From assembly GCF_017115165.1 (NCBI RefSeq), contig NZ_JABXKF010000069.1, positions 1 through 39,610 of the forward strand: a DNA stretch of 39,610 nt. Reading direction: 5' to 3'. The translations under genes and the position numbers were made by a program. This document shows, piece after piece, positions 1 to 8,928 of this stretch. The stretch is from Nostoc sp. LPT. Its GTDB lineage: Bacteria; Cyanobacteriota; Cyanobacteriia; Cyanobacteriales; Nostocaceae. The notes under the pieces were generated by a model. That model saw only the letters and a list, made by a program, of their open reading frames with translations, searched no databases and was not told the origin of the DNA. Numbering within the stretch: the first letter of the stretch is position 1; every line of letters begins with the position of its first letter.

Positions 1-166
1 AAAATCGCTACACTCCACTATTTCTCATGCTTCCGCCTCCTTGTCACCCCTTCAGAGTGTTCGCTTTAATTTCTTATCTAATATTCGTGATGAAAATATT
101 AGGAATGCTTTAAAAGAACGACCCACTACAGCATCTCTTCTAGCCAGTGAAGAATATATACCTGTT
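1..166. other. Left edge, no gene recognised
   Basis: I see no convincing gene here. The minus-strand pentapeptide frame stops at 167. The open plus-strand frame crossing this stretch is the antisense of that gene and is not credible. Confidence 0.5.
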
Positions 167-1072
167 TTAACAGAGACTTCTTCGGCGTTGAGTACCAATG
201 GAACAGCGTTCAACAACGACTTCACCATTGGGACATATAGTATTCCACAATATTGCATCCAAGAGCCAAGCGTCTTCCCAATTAGCTCCTTCCAAGTTAG
301 CACCACTCAAGTTAACAGCGACCATCTTAGCGCCTCTCAAGTCAGTACTTCTCAAGTCGGTGTCCCTCAAGTCAGCATGGTTCATTTCAGTGAGAAAGAG
401 ATTGGCACCACTCAAGTTAGCACCCCAGAAATTGACGTAATTCTAATTAGCCCGTTCCAAGTCAGCACCCCTCAAGTTAGCGTAACTCAAGATAGCTCTA
501 CCCAGTTCAATGTCGCGCAAATCAGATCCTTCGAGTTTGGCACGATGGATAACTACGTCGTAAAACTTTCTCTCCCCACTGGCATAACGTTGGAGCAATT
601 CCTCAACCTTAATTACCCTGGTAGGATCGCTATAAATACTCCCATCTGGCATAGTGGTATTACAGAAAAGGGTTCCTTCTCGAATAATGGAACTCCAGTT
701 AGCTCCCAGCAAGTTGGCATCAGTCAGGTTAGCGCGACTCAGGTCAACTCCAGTCAAATCAGCACCCCTCAAGTCAGCAAAACTCAGGTCGGTTTCAGCC
801 AAATTAGCACCCCTCAAATTAGCACCATTCAAGTTAGCCCGCCTCAAGTTGGAATACTTGATGTCAGTTCCTTGCATACAGGCATTGCTCAGGTCGGCTC
901 CAGTGAAATCAATGCGATATTCGGTAATCCCACTCAGATTAACACCCTTGAAAATGGCATCCTTAAAGAAAAGTCTTTTGCTGCCATTGAAAATCCCAGC
1001 TTCTCTCAAATCAGCGCTGCTAAAGTCTCGCTCCCCAGAGGCATATCGCTGGATCAATTCTTCGCCATCCAT
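167..1072 (-). pseudogene. Pentapeptide-repeat protein gene interrupted by in-frame TAG
   Basis: Read from the ATG at 1072, this gives about 302 codons of A(D/N)LXX pentapeptide repeats, a family that folds as a right-handed quadrilateral beta helix and whose roles are mostly unknown. Two modules each begin with the same motif, EELxQRYASGER, near residues 4 and 156. The frame is broken by one TAG at 443-445 and then continues in the same frame with perfect repeat register (ANLSG, ADLRD, TDLRS, ANLEG) to a stop at 167. The TAG falls where the central Leu of a repeat belongs (AN-stop-NY), so a single TTG-to-TAG change explains it. Without readthrough the product would be 209 residues, still with many coils. 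Pseudogene is the likeliest reading. A sequencing error, or tolerance of the truncation, is possible. Confidence 0.75.
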
Positions 1073-1170
1073 AATTTAACTCTCGCATCAAGCAACACAT
1101 ATAAAATAGATTGTATATACAACGTTAGTAATGACTGATAAAAGCAGAAATCCTGATGTCCTAAAGCAAA

Positions 1171-1338
1171 GTGGTGACTCTTCGACTAACTCCAGAGATT
1201 AAAGCGGAGCTTGATACCCTTGCCTAGAGTACACGGCGTAGTCAGTCCTAGTTGGCAGCAGAGGCGATCAGTCTGTGTGTGGAACAAGAAAGCTGGCAAA
1301 TTCAGATGCTTGAATAAGCGGTAAAAGTTGCTGATAGT
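1171..1338 (+). pseudogene. Relic of a ribbon-helix-helix (CopG/RHH-type) antitoxin
   Basis: Reading from GTG at 1171/1174 gives VTLRLTPEIKAELDTLA, a stop, STRRSQS, a stop, LAAEAISLCVEQESWQIQ, then MLE, a stop and AVKVADS. This is the layout of a small RHH antitoxin: the N-terminal DNA-contacting beta strand (TLRLTPE) followed by two helices (LAAEAI and EQESWQI). Three stops stay in one frame with no frameshift: the first replaces a probable Glu codon (TAG for GAG), the third probably another Glu (TAA for GAA). No partner toxin follows; the next gene is an intact DUF29 gene. The assignment rests on pattern recognition of the conserved segments. Confidence 0.6.
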
Positions 1339-1392
1339 CTACACAAGCTAAATGAAATAAATAATAAACAATCCTAGTTATAAAATCAACAG

Positions 1393-1836
1393 ATGACTGC
1401 AATTATTGATCTAAAAACATTATATAAATCCAATTACCTGCAATGGTTAGAGGAGACTATTAAATGTCTCAAAAATCGACAATTAGCAGACGTTGACTAT
1501 GAAAACTTAATAGAAGAATTGGAAGATTTGGCTAAAAATGAAAAAAGACGAGTAAGAAGTTTATTGGAACAGATTATTAAAGATTTATTACTTTATCAAT
1601 ATTGGGATATAGAAAAGCCAAGAAATGCTAATCATTGGGCTGCGGAAATTATTAGTTTTCGGAACCAAGTAAATGAAGATTTAAGTGCCAATTTACGCAA
1701 TTATTTAGAGGAAAATTTCAGCATAATTTATAGCAATGCCTTAGATTATGTTAAAACTAAAACAAATTTAACCAATTTACCTGAATTATGTCCTTATACC
1801 TTAGAGCAAATTTTAGATAAAAATTGGTTGCCTTAA
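1393..1836 (+). CDS. DUF29 family protein
   Basis: This 147-residue protein matches the DUF29 family common in cyanobacteria. The N-terminal segment (LYKSNYLQWLEETIKCL) is followed by an acidic helix (DYENLIEELEDLAKNEKRRV), a long helix (LLEQIIKDLLLYQYW) and the closing LPELCPYTLEQIL segment seen in many members. It has no signal peptide or membrane segment. The molecular function is unknown. It stands alone downstream of the antitoxin relic. A second, diverged DUF29 gene lies at 9710-10168. Confidence 0.85.
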   Translation: MTAIIDLKTLYKSNYLQWLEETIKCLKNRQLADVDYENLIEELEDLAKNEKRRVRSLLEQIIKDLLLYQYWDIEKPRNANHWAAEIISFRNQVNEDLSANLRNYLEENFSIIYSNALDYVKTKTNLTNLPELCPYTLEQILDKNWLP

Positions 1837-1897
1837 TCTTAAATTTTGATTTTTTACATAAAACATATTCATATTTTAACTCAGCAACACCATAAAA

Positions 1898-2710
1898 TTA
1901 AGTCGCTGAATTATCCATTAAAGACCATCCTAAACTGGTTGGCTGTTCATAAACCCGCTTTAAAGTATTCACATCTCTAACAGAAATAGGCGACGGTTGA
2001 CGAACTTGAGAAAAGTATAAAGCATCAGTTTGTAGCGGACTATGACCCCAAATTCCCAGCGCATGACCGAATTCATGGCGGGCTGCTGCAATGAGATACT
2101 CACCTGTTTGAGTAGGACTTAGCAAGATGGTGAAGCGGTGGGATAAAACTTTGTTGCTGGTGTATAACTCGTAAGTAGTTTGTGCCGATCGCGCACGGGG
2201 TATATTACTAACAGGGGAAATTTGTAGAGGTGGCGCTTTTCGCACAATCGTAATATTAGCACTTTCTGGCTGTTCGACTACTATTAAAGGTAAATAAGTA
2301 CTCCATTCCTGTACACCTTCCAAGACACCATTAACCCATGCTTGAGCTTGTTTTTCACTGATGGCTTTTGGTGGTTCTACGTAAACGCTAATGGGAAATT
2401 GTGACCAAATTAAATAACCTACTTGGGTTGTTGTGACTTGAGAGAAGTAGTCACCACTGTTAGTGCTATCTTGCCACTGTGCAAGTTTGGGCGGTAAGGG
2501 ATGGGATTTTAGGGGAGATGGTGGAGGGAAAGAGATTATTAAGTCTGAATATCCATATTTTGATGTTATTGTAAACCCATTACTCGACTGAAGATTAATA
2601 AAAACGATTAACAGCCCTGTGCCAATAAATAAAGCAAGAGCTGTAATTAACCGTCGTGAAATTAAATTTATTAGGGTGTTAAATATCGGGTGTTGGGTTC
2701 TTTTCCCCAT
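1898..2710 (-). CDS. Membrane-anchored matrixin-like zinc metalloprotease
   Basis: This 270-residue protein has one N-terminal hydrophobic segment (about residues 20-40, LITALALFIGTGLLIVFI), so it is probably a signal anchor with the catalytic part outside the cytoplasm. The zinc-binding motif is HEFGHALGIWGH at residues 212-223, preceded by AAAR. His212, Glu213 and His216 fit the HExxH core of metzincins. The third histidine lies at position 12 of the motif rather than 11, so ligand spacing differs slightly from textbook matrixins. A Pro-rich linker (FPPPSPLKSHPLPP) follows the anchor. It starts 10 nt after the secG stop and is probably cotranscribed with gpmI and secG. The substrate is unknown. 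Confidence 0.8.
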   Translation of the reverse strand: MGKRTQHPIFNTLINLISRRLITALALFIGTGLLIVFINLQSSNGFTITSKYGYSDLIISFPPPSPLKSHPLPPKLAQWQDSTNSGDYFSQVTTTQVGYLIWSQFPISVYVEPPKAISEKQAQAWVNGVLEGVQEWSTYLPLIVVEQPESANITIVRKAPPLQISPVSNIPRARSAQTTYELYTSNKVLSHRFTILLSPTQTGEYLIAAARHEFGHALGIWGHSPLQTDALYFSQVRQPSPISVRDVNTLKRVYEQPTSLGWSLMDNSAT

Positions 2711-2720
2711 TTACCTATCC

Positions 2721-2954
2721 TTATTTAGGCAACCAACCAGCACTTAAAACTACTGTCAAACCGAGAAAAATTACTGTTAATGCCCAAGTAATTCGGTTTA
2801 AGGTATTTTCTGCGCTTTTGGTACTGCTAAATAGCTGGGCTTGTCCGCCAATCGCCCCAATGCCATCACCTTTAGGGCTATGCAGTAAAACTAAGATAAT
2901 CAAACCAGTAGCGGAAAATGCCCAAATGCCTTGCACGATATTAGTAACTGTCAT
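2721..2954 (-). CDS. secG: Preprotein translocase subunit SecG
   Basis: This is a 77-residue two-helix membrane protein with the SecG plan: an N-terminal helix (IVQGIWAFSATGLIILVLL), a Gly-rich cytoplasmic loop (HSPKGDGIGAIGGQAQLF) and a second helix (ITWALTVIFLGLTVVL). It is the accessory subunit of the SecYEG channel that aids translocation. I chose the ATG at 2954 because it gives the normal length; an in-frame start at 2984 would add ten atypical residues. The gene follows gpmI by 91 nt on the same strand and precedes the metalloprotease gene by 10 nt. SecY is encoded about 16 kb away at 18755-20065. Confidence 0.9.
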   Translation of the reverse strand: MTVTNIVQGIWAFSATGLIILVLLHSPKGDGIGAIGGQAQLFSSTKSAENTLNRITWALTVIFLGLTVVLSAGWLPK

Positions 2955-3045
2955 GGTAGGAATCTCATTTATAAAAAGTTTCAAAAAACAGAATTTAGGA
3001 GTTAGGAGTTTTTAGTGAACTCCTAACTCAGGACTCAGCAATCTT

Positions 3046-4644
3046 TTACAGTCCTACTTGCACGGGGGTGCGAGTACGTTGCAACTCGTATTCTGCTGTT
3101 TTCAGTAGCGATCGCCCGGTCATTTCTGGTGGCTGAGGCAGCTGTAAAATCTCTAGAATTGTGGGGGCGATGTCGGATAGCTTACCATCGCTTCGCAGTT
3201 CGACATTTGTACCATATCCAGGGATTTTGACTTTCTCTCCTTCCACCAAGATGAAGGGGACTGGATTAGTCGTGTGGGCTGTCCAGGGATTACCCCCTTC
3301 ATCTAGCATATACTCAGCGTTGCCGTGGTCGGCAGTAATAATTGTTGTACCGCCGGCTTTGATCACGCTTTCTAACAAGCGTGCCAAACAGCGATCGACT
3401 GTTTCGATTGCTGTAATGGTAGCGTCGATTTGACCAGTATGCCCTACCATGTCTGGGTTGGCATAGTTAATTACAACTAGGGAATACGTACCCTTTTGAA
3501 TCGCCGCGCTCGCTACATTTGTAACTGCTGCTGCTGACATCGCTGGGGCGTGATCGTAAGTCGCTACCATTGGGCTGCTTACTAGTTCCCGATCTTCTCC
3601 GGGAAAAGGTTCTTCTAGACCCCCATTAAAGAAATAGGTGACGTGGGCGTATTTCTCTGTTTCGGCGGTGCGGAACTGCTTCAAACTGTGATTGGCTATT
3701 ACTTCTCCCAGAATGTTACTGAGATTCTGAGGCTCAAAGGCTACAGCCACGGGTAAGTCTGGATCATACTGCGTAAAGGTGACAAAGGACAACGGTGTGA
3801 TTTGCTGTCTTTCAAAACCTTTAAACGTAGGACTGACCAAAGCTTGAGTCAGTTGTCTGGAGCGATCGGGGCGGAAGTTGAAAAATATCACCCCATCCCC
3901 TGGTTGTATTGCGCCGGGAGCAATTCGGATTGGGTTGACAAATTCATCTTTTATCCCCAGGTCGTAAGATGCTTGCAAGACTTCCACAGCCTTGAGACCA
4001 TTACCAACACTATCTTGTATCATCATGTCGTAGGCGCGTTTGACCCGATCCCAGCGGTGATCGCGATCCATCGCGTAGTAGCGACCGCTGAGGGTAACTA
4101 TGCGCCCAATTCCTATGCGGTCTATATAATCTTGTAGCAGCGCGATTGTTCTTACACCGTCAGTTGGGGCGGTGTCACGACCATCGGTGATGGCGTGAAT
4201 ACAAACTTCTGGAATTCGCTGGTTTTTGGCTAAGTCAAGTAGTCCGAATAGATGGGTAATATGCGAATGTACCCCTCCCTCAGAACAAAGCCCGACTAGA
4301 TGCAGCTTGCTATTCCGAGAACGAACTTCCTGGCAAATTTTGACAAGTGCTGGGTTTAAGGCAATAGAACCGTCTTCGACTGCATCAGAGATGCGTACAA
4401 GTTCTTGCGGTACCACTCGCCCAGCACCAATGTTCAAATGACCAACTTCCGAGTTGCCCATTTGACCTTCTGGCAACCCTACGGCTTTTCCTGATGTGTG
4501 GATGAGGGTATGCGGGTAAGCTGCCCATAAAGTGTCTACGATGGGAGTTTTCGCAGCAATAATGGCGTTTCCTCGCGTTTGGTCGCAGTAGCCCCATCCG
4601 TCTAAAATGACTAGCACCACAGGAGCAACAGGTGCTTTGGTCAT
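3046..4644 (-). CDS. gpmI: 2,3-bisphosphoglycerate-independent phosphoglycerate mutase
   Basis: This enzyme interconverts 3-phosphoglycerate and 2-phosphoglycerate in glycolysis and carbon fixation metabolism, through a phosphoserine intermediate and two Mn ions. The 532 residues match the usual length. Visible motifs are the N-terminal metal-binding LDGWG (residues 14-18), the catalytic serine in GQMGNSEVGHLN (Ser65), ITDGRDTAP, the arginine-rich FNFRPDRSRQL, and the C-terminal metal ligands in NPDMVGHTG and TADHGNAEYM. All key residues look intact. It probably heads a short operon with secG and the metalloprotease downstream. Confidence 0.97.
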   Translation of the reverse strand: MTKAPVAPVVLVILDGWGYCDQTRGNAIIAAKTPIVDTLWAAYPHTLIHTSGKAVGLPEGQMGNSEVGHLNIGAGRVVPQELVRISDAVEDGSIALNPALVKICQEVRSRNSKLHLVGLCSEGGVHSHITHLFGLLDLAKNQRIPEVCIHAITDGRDTAPTDGVRTIALLQDYIDRIGIGRIVTLSGRYYAMDRDHRWDRVKRAYDMMIQDSVGNGLKAVEVLQASYDLGIKDEFVNPIRIAPGAIQPGDGVIFFNFRPDRSRQLTQALVSPTFKGFERQQITPLSFVTFTQYDPDLPVAVAFEPQNLSNILGEVIANHSLKQFRTAETEKYAHVTYFFNGGLEEPFPGEDRELVSSPMVATYDHAPAMSAAAVTNVASAAIQKGTYSLVVINYANPDMVGHTGQIDATITAIETVDRCLARLLESVIKAGGTTIITADHGNAEYMLDEGGNPWTAHTTNPVPFILVEGEKVKIPGYGTNVELRSDGKLSDIAPTILEILQLPQPPEMTGRSLLKTAEYELQRTRTPVQVGL

Positions 4645-4817
4645 AGTAAAATTGCCCTTTACTTTTTGTAATACCCGAATGATACCACTGCTAATCCACG
4701 CTGCAAGTGAATTTTTGCTTATTAACTTCTTTTATGAAGGACTTGCAGTCTTTTGAAATATTTTTTTAATTTTAGTAATTTTCCTGTGATGTTTTTAAAC
4801 GCTAATAAGGAGTTGTT

Positions 4818-4852
4818 ACTTAGTAGTAGCATTTTCGGCGCTACTACTAAGT
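4818..4852. terminator. 13-bp perfect inverted repeat after the ABC-F gene
   Basis: The arms ACTTAGTAGTAGC (4818-4830) and GCTACTACTAAGT (4840-4852) are perfectly complementary around a 9-nt loop. The hairpin starts 14 nt after the ABC-F stop. On the minus strand no clear U tract follows, so it may be a terminator or an mRNA 3'-end stabiliser. It separates the ABC-F unit from gpmI. Confidence 0.55.
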
Positions 4853-4866
4853 CCTTTTCTAGTTTA

Positions 4867-6561
4867 TCATTTCCTTTTCGTGGAAGCTTTAGCAGCTTTA
4901 GCAGCTTTTTTCGCTGCTTTTTCGGCTTCTATTGCAGCTAACTTTGCCTGTTCTTTTTCTTCGGCAATTTTCTGGAGATAGTAATGATAATCTCCTAAAT
5001 ATACCCGGAATTCTCCATCACGAATTTCGACGATTTTATTTGCTACTTGAGAAATAAAGTAGCGGTCATGAGAGACTACAATTGCCGTGCCATCATAGTT
5101 TTGTAGCGCCTCTTCCAGCATTTCTTTCGCTGGAATATCTAGGTGGTTTGTCGGCTCATCTAAAATTAGTAAGTTTGCGGGACGTAAGAGCATTTTTGCC
5201 AACGCTAGACGAGCTTTTTCTCCTCCACTTAATGCCCCAACTGCCTTAAATACTGTGTCACCAGTAAATAAGAAGCGTCCTAAAAGCGTGCGGACTTCTT
5301 GATTATCCCAGTCGGGAACTTCATCATGGATAGTTTCCATGACAGTTTTCTTCAAGTCTAAGGCTTCAGCTTGATTTTGCTCGAAGTAACCGGGAATAAC
5401 GTTATGATCGCCTAATTTAACGCTACCTTCTGTGGGTGGTTCCATACCCATAATTACGCGCAGAAGGGTAGATTTTCCAGCACCGTTGGGGCCAAGGAAT
5501 GCAATGCGATCGCCTCTTTCAATCAGGAGATTTGCTGCCAAAAACAAGATTTTATCACCATAAAGATGAGTTAAATCTTGAATTTCTACGACCTCGCGTC
5601 CGCTGCGAGGCGCAGGCGGAAACCGGAAGTGTAGAGTTCTTACCCCAGCAATAGGTGCTTCAATGCGCTCGATTTTTTCGAGTTGCTTTTCCCGGCTTTT
5701 TGCTTGAGTACTGCGAGTAGCACTGGCGCGGAATCTATCAACAAAGGTTTGCTGTTTCTCTAATTCTTTCTGTTGGCGTTCGTAAGCACTCAGTTGTGCT
5801 GATTGACTTTCAGCTTTTTGTGACAAATATGCCGAGTAGTTACCAAGGTAGGTACTGGAAACGCCACGTTCAGTTTCCACAATTTGGGTGCAGAGGCGGT
5901 CAAGGAACTCCCGGTCATGGGAGACTATTACCATCGGCGTAACTAGCCCTCTGAGGTAATTTTCCAACCACTCAATGGTTTCTAAATCCAGGTGGTTAGT
6001 CGGTTCATCCAGCAGCAACAAGTCGGGTTTTTGCAGGAGAATTTTACCCAAACTCATTCGCATTTGCCAACCACCACTGAAGGCACTGACAAGGCGATCG
6101 CCATCTTCTAGCCCAAACCCCATCTCTGGTAAAATTTTCCCGATGCGTGCATCTAAGTTGTAGCCATCCAAGGCTTCAAATTTGCGCTGCAAGCGATCCA
6201 ACTTGTCGATCAGCCGATCCAGTTCCTCTGTGGTAGCCGTTTCCATCTCTTGTGGTATGTGCGCCAGAGATAGCTGTACTTCGTTGGCTTCTTTGAAGAC
6301 AGTCCAAAATTCTTCTCTAACGGTGCGGGTGGGGTCTACTTCAAACTCTTGGTTGAGGTAGGCTATATGTAAGCTATTAGGACGGATAATTTCGCCGGCG
6401 GTGGGTTCAATTTCACCAGAGATGATTTTGAGTTGGGTAGATTTTCCAGCACCGTTGACACCGACTAAGCCAATGCGATCGCCTGGTTTAACTTCCCAGT
6501 TGATATCTTTGAGAACTTCGCCTGTGGGATAAATTTTACTTATATGTTCTAGTCGCAGCAT
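4867..6561 (-). CDS. ABC-F family ATP-binding protein
   Basis: This 564-residue soluble protein has two ABC cassettes and no membrane domain, the hallmark of the ABC-F family, many of whose members act on ribosomes. Cassette 1 has Walker A GVNGAGKST (near residue 35), signature FSGGWQMR and Walker B LLLLDEPTNHLD. Cassette 2 has GPNGAGKST, signature LSGGEKAR and LLILDEPTNHLD. The linker between them is charged (RQQKELEKQQTFVDRFRA), as expected for the interdomain arm. The C-terminus is a Lys/Ala-rich tail (AEKAAKKAAKAAKASTKRK) suited to RNA contact. The subfamily (Uup, EttA or other) cannot be fixed by eye. It is transcribed alone and ends at a hairpin. Confidence 0.93.
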   Translation of the reverse strand: MLRLEHISKIYPTGEVLKDINWEVKPGDRIGLVGVNGAGKSTQLKIISGEIEPTAGEIIRPNSLHIAYLNQEFEVDPTRTVREEFWTVFKEANEVQLSLAHIPQEMETATTEELDRLIDKLDRLQRKFEALDGYNLDARIGKILPEMGFGLEDGDRLVSAFSGGWQMRMSLGKILLQKPDLLLLDEPTNHLDLETIEWLENYLRGLVTPMVIVSHDREFLDRLCTQIVETERGVSSTYLGNYSAYLSQKAESQSAQLSAYERQQKELEKQQTFVDRFRASATRSTQAKSREKQLEKIERIEAPIAGVRTLHFRFPPAPRSGREVVEIQDLTHLYGDKILFLAANLLIERGDRIAFLGPNGAGKSTLLRVIMGMEPPTEGSVKLGDHNVIPGYFEQNQAEALDLKKTVMETIHDEVPDWDNQEVRTLLGRFLFTGDTVFKAVGALSGGEKARLALAKMLLRPANLLILDEPTNHLDIPAKEMLEEALQNYDGTAIVVSHDRYFISQVANKIVEIRDGEFRVYLGDYHYYLQKIAEEKEQAKLAAIEAEKAAKKAAKAAKASTKRK

Positions 6562-6716
6562 TAAGTTTCTCTCAGGTAGGGAGTGGGTGGTTGAGGACGA
6601 AGTACTAACACCGCCTCTAATATTAACAAAAATTAACTATAAATTCGTCGCGATCAAGTTGGGAAGCCGCAAACCAAATTTGGCTTGAGCCACGGATAAA
6701 ATTTACCACATCCATC
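6562..6716. other. Spacer upstream of the ABC-F gene
   Basis: This 155-nt stretch has no gene I can support. It separates the ABC-F start from the end of the truncated Rpn-like fragment and must hold the ABC-F promoter. No strong consensus promoter stands out. Confidence 0.4.
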
Positions 6717-6989
6717 TCAAGGCTGGCTTTGTGTTACTTGTCTAATTTCTTCGACACTTAAATCTAAGGCTTCTGCTACTTGCTCTACAGTCAACCCTGC
6801 TGCCAACATTGCTGGGACTGCTTTTAGTTTCCCTTTAACCTCACCTCTAACTTCACCTTGTTTAACACCTTCCTGAAAGGCTTCCTGATAAAATCTGGTT
6901 TGCTTTAACTCGCTTAAGCCAAACATTTGCTCCATCTCCTCCCTACTCATTGTGGGAAACTTGTAAGCCAAAATATATAAAATTGCTTT
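6717..6989 (-). pseudogene. C-terminal fragment of an Rpn/DUF2887-type putative transposase-nuclease
   Basis: The readable part (AYKFPTMSREEMEQMFGLSELKQTRFYQEA, given here as two joined motifs AYKFPTMSREE and GLSELKQTRFYQEA) is the C-terminal end typical of cyanobacterial DUF2887/Rpn-family proteins. Charged E-G-x-K repeats and the closing helix LTVEQVAEALDLSVEEIRQV follow. Upstream, the frame has no ATG and meets a stop at 7005-7007, so the PD-(D/E)XK catalytic domain that normally precedes this tail is missing. Homology appears to end near 6975-6990, where homology to the opposite-strand GTPase-like gene begins. It is a remnant left by a deletion or insertion. Confidence 0.65.
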
Positions 6990-8836
6990 TATAGGTACTA
7001 TTGGTCAAGGAAAGACAACAGCTATTTGCCATCTTTTTAACTTAATAAGCGACTTCAATGTTTCCAAAACTATTGCTAATAAGTCTAGAAACGTAATCGA
7101 AACCAAAGAGTTGCTATCAACCGGAGGAGGTAGAACTACTATATGTGAAGTAATTATCAAAGCTGCGGAAAAAACTTACATAGAGATAGAGCCTTATTCA
7201 GTTGATGAGATGGAAAATCTTATTTTTGAATTCTGCGACTATATTGCAGATAAATATAAAGACAATCCTCAAGCAGATCAGAAGATAATTATTTCTAAAG
7301 AAGTTGAAAGAGCTATTAGGAATATTACAGAAATGAAGTCACGGTATCAAACAATTTCTGAGGTTGATAAAAAGAAAACTGAAATAGATGTAGCTCAGGA
7401 AGAATTTGAAAAATTAGGATTAGATGAATTCAAAAAACTTGCTTTGAATAATGCAAGACTAGAATCTAGAACTACGAATAAGATTGAATTTGATAATAAA
7501 AAGAAGGAACAAGAATGGGTAAAAAATACTTTCGCTGCTATTAATAATGTTGAGTTTAAGGAGTTCGCTATCCCCAGAAAAATATATCTTTATGTGAGCT
7601 ATGATGTTTTATCTGGATCAAACTTGTCTCAGTTCGATTCCGTTGTTGATACTAAAGGACTTGATGAAAATCCAATTCGTAAAGACTTACAGAAATATAT
7701 TGAGAATCAGGATACTATCTGTCTCTTTGTAACTTCCTTTAATGCTGCTCCTGAAGTTAATATTAGTAAATTAATAGGTTATCATCTTGCATCTAAATCT
7801 AAAGATTTTCATCATAGATTTATAACTTTGGTATTACCTAAAAAAAATGAACCTGAAAAAGTGAATGAATGTGACGGAGATTATGATATAGGAATTCAAA
7901 TCAGAAAAAAAGAAATTCACTCTACATTTAGGAATTCAAATTTAGAATTTTTCCCAGAAAATATTTTGTTCTATGATGCTTTGAGGTACTACCGTGATGA
8001 TATAGTCAAGCTTAATACTGATATTTACAGTAAAGAAGATGTACAGGCAGATAAAGATGATTTTATCAAAGCTGTAGCCGATGTAGTAGAACGTAGGCAA
8101 AATATTTTATTAGATGAAATAAAAAATATCCGAGAAAGCTTTACGAGAATAAAAAATGGTGATGCTTTGACAGGATCAGAAATCAAGGCGATTGAAAATG
8201 CTATTCAGAAAATAAAAGATTTAGAGGATTTGAGTAAAAGAGTACAAAGTTTTCTTTATCAAGACAAAGGTCGAGATAAAGGTTTTGTTACTAAATATGT
8301 TGAATACTATCATAATGTTTATCCAGCATGGAATACTAAACACGCTATTCATAGCAACTTTGGTTACTATAAACTAAGGAATATAGATATCTATTACGAT
8401 ATAGAGAGTTTTTGCTGAGGGAATAGATGAAGATGAAATGTTGAAGAAGTTTACTAAACAACCAAAACAGGAATTAGAAAATATTCTAAATGACTTGACA
8501 TTTGCAAATGAATCTTTAAAAACATTTATCCCTGAATTAGTTATACAATTTAACTCATTGTATGACGAGTTTATAAGTAAAGTAGGAAAAGAGATTCAAA
8601 AGAAAGCTGAAAAGAAACTGTCACCTCGAAGCGAAGATTCTAAATTCTGGGAGGCTCTGATTAAGGAAAAAGGTAAGGTAAGACCTCCAGGTGAAACCTA
8701 TACAGATAATGTATGTCAGACCTTGAAGCGTGAACTTGAAAAGGAGCAAAGCTTAAATACATTTTTAGAGACTCAAGCAGTAAAGTATTGGAAAAAATTA
8801 GTTGTTAAAATATTAAGCTTTTTTGGAGAAATATAG
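6967..8836 (+). pseudogene. GTPase-like (dynamin-like?) P-loop protein, 5'-truncated and frameshifted
   Basis: The frame opens after a TAA at 6964 with no ATG and immediately enters KIAFIGTIGQGKTT, a P-loop (GxxxxGKT, codons 6994-7020). TGGGRTT follows and may be a switch-like threonine. About 210 residues later comes VVDTKGLD (Asp codon at 7648), which fits a G3 motif (DxxG). The long G1-G3 gap is charged and helix-rich, probably coiled coil. The first frame ends IESFC-stop at 8416-8418. Removing one T from the T5 run at 8409-8413 would give IESFAEGIDEDEMLKKF and join it to the second frame, which ends at 8836. The gene is therefore broken at both places. The family is not securely recognised; a dynamin-superfamily relative is my inference. 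Base composition is clearly more AT-rich than the ribosomal region. Confidence 0.6.
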
Positions 8837-8871
8837 ATAAAAATAAATTTTAAATTGCATGATAAACACAA

Positions 8872-8896
8872 AGGGACGTATCAAAATTGCGTCCCT
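8872..8896. repeat. Small hairpin repeat, AGGGACG/CGTCCCT
   Basis: Arms AGGGACG (8872-8878) and CGTCCCT (8890-8896) flank an 11-nt AT-rich loop between the broken GTPase-like gene and the nuclease gene. It looks like a dispersed small palindromic element. It could also act as a terminator for the upstream gene, but no T run follows directly. Confidence 0.5.
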
Positions 8897-8928
8897 ACAA
8901 TCATTTTTAACTAAATTCTTGCTTAATT

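Noticed and set aside
41..1138. Long plus-strand frame of 365 codons, rich in (T/S)QVS repeats
   Set aside because: It is the exact antisense of the pentapeptide gene. Its repeats mirror the A(D/N)LXX codons, it has no plausible start context, and the minus strand gives a known family.
8438..8836. Separate 132-codon gene with ATG after the GTPase-like frame
   Set aside because: The frame is open upstream to 8405, and deletion of one T at 8409-8413 gives a natural continuation, so it is the downstream part of the same broken gene.
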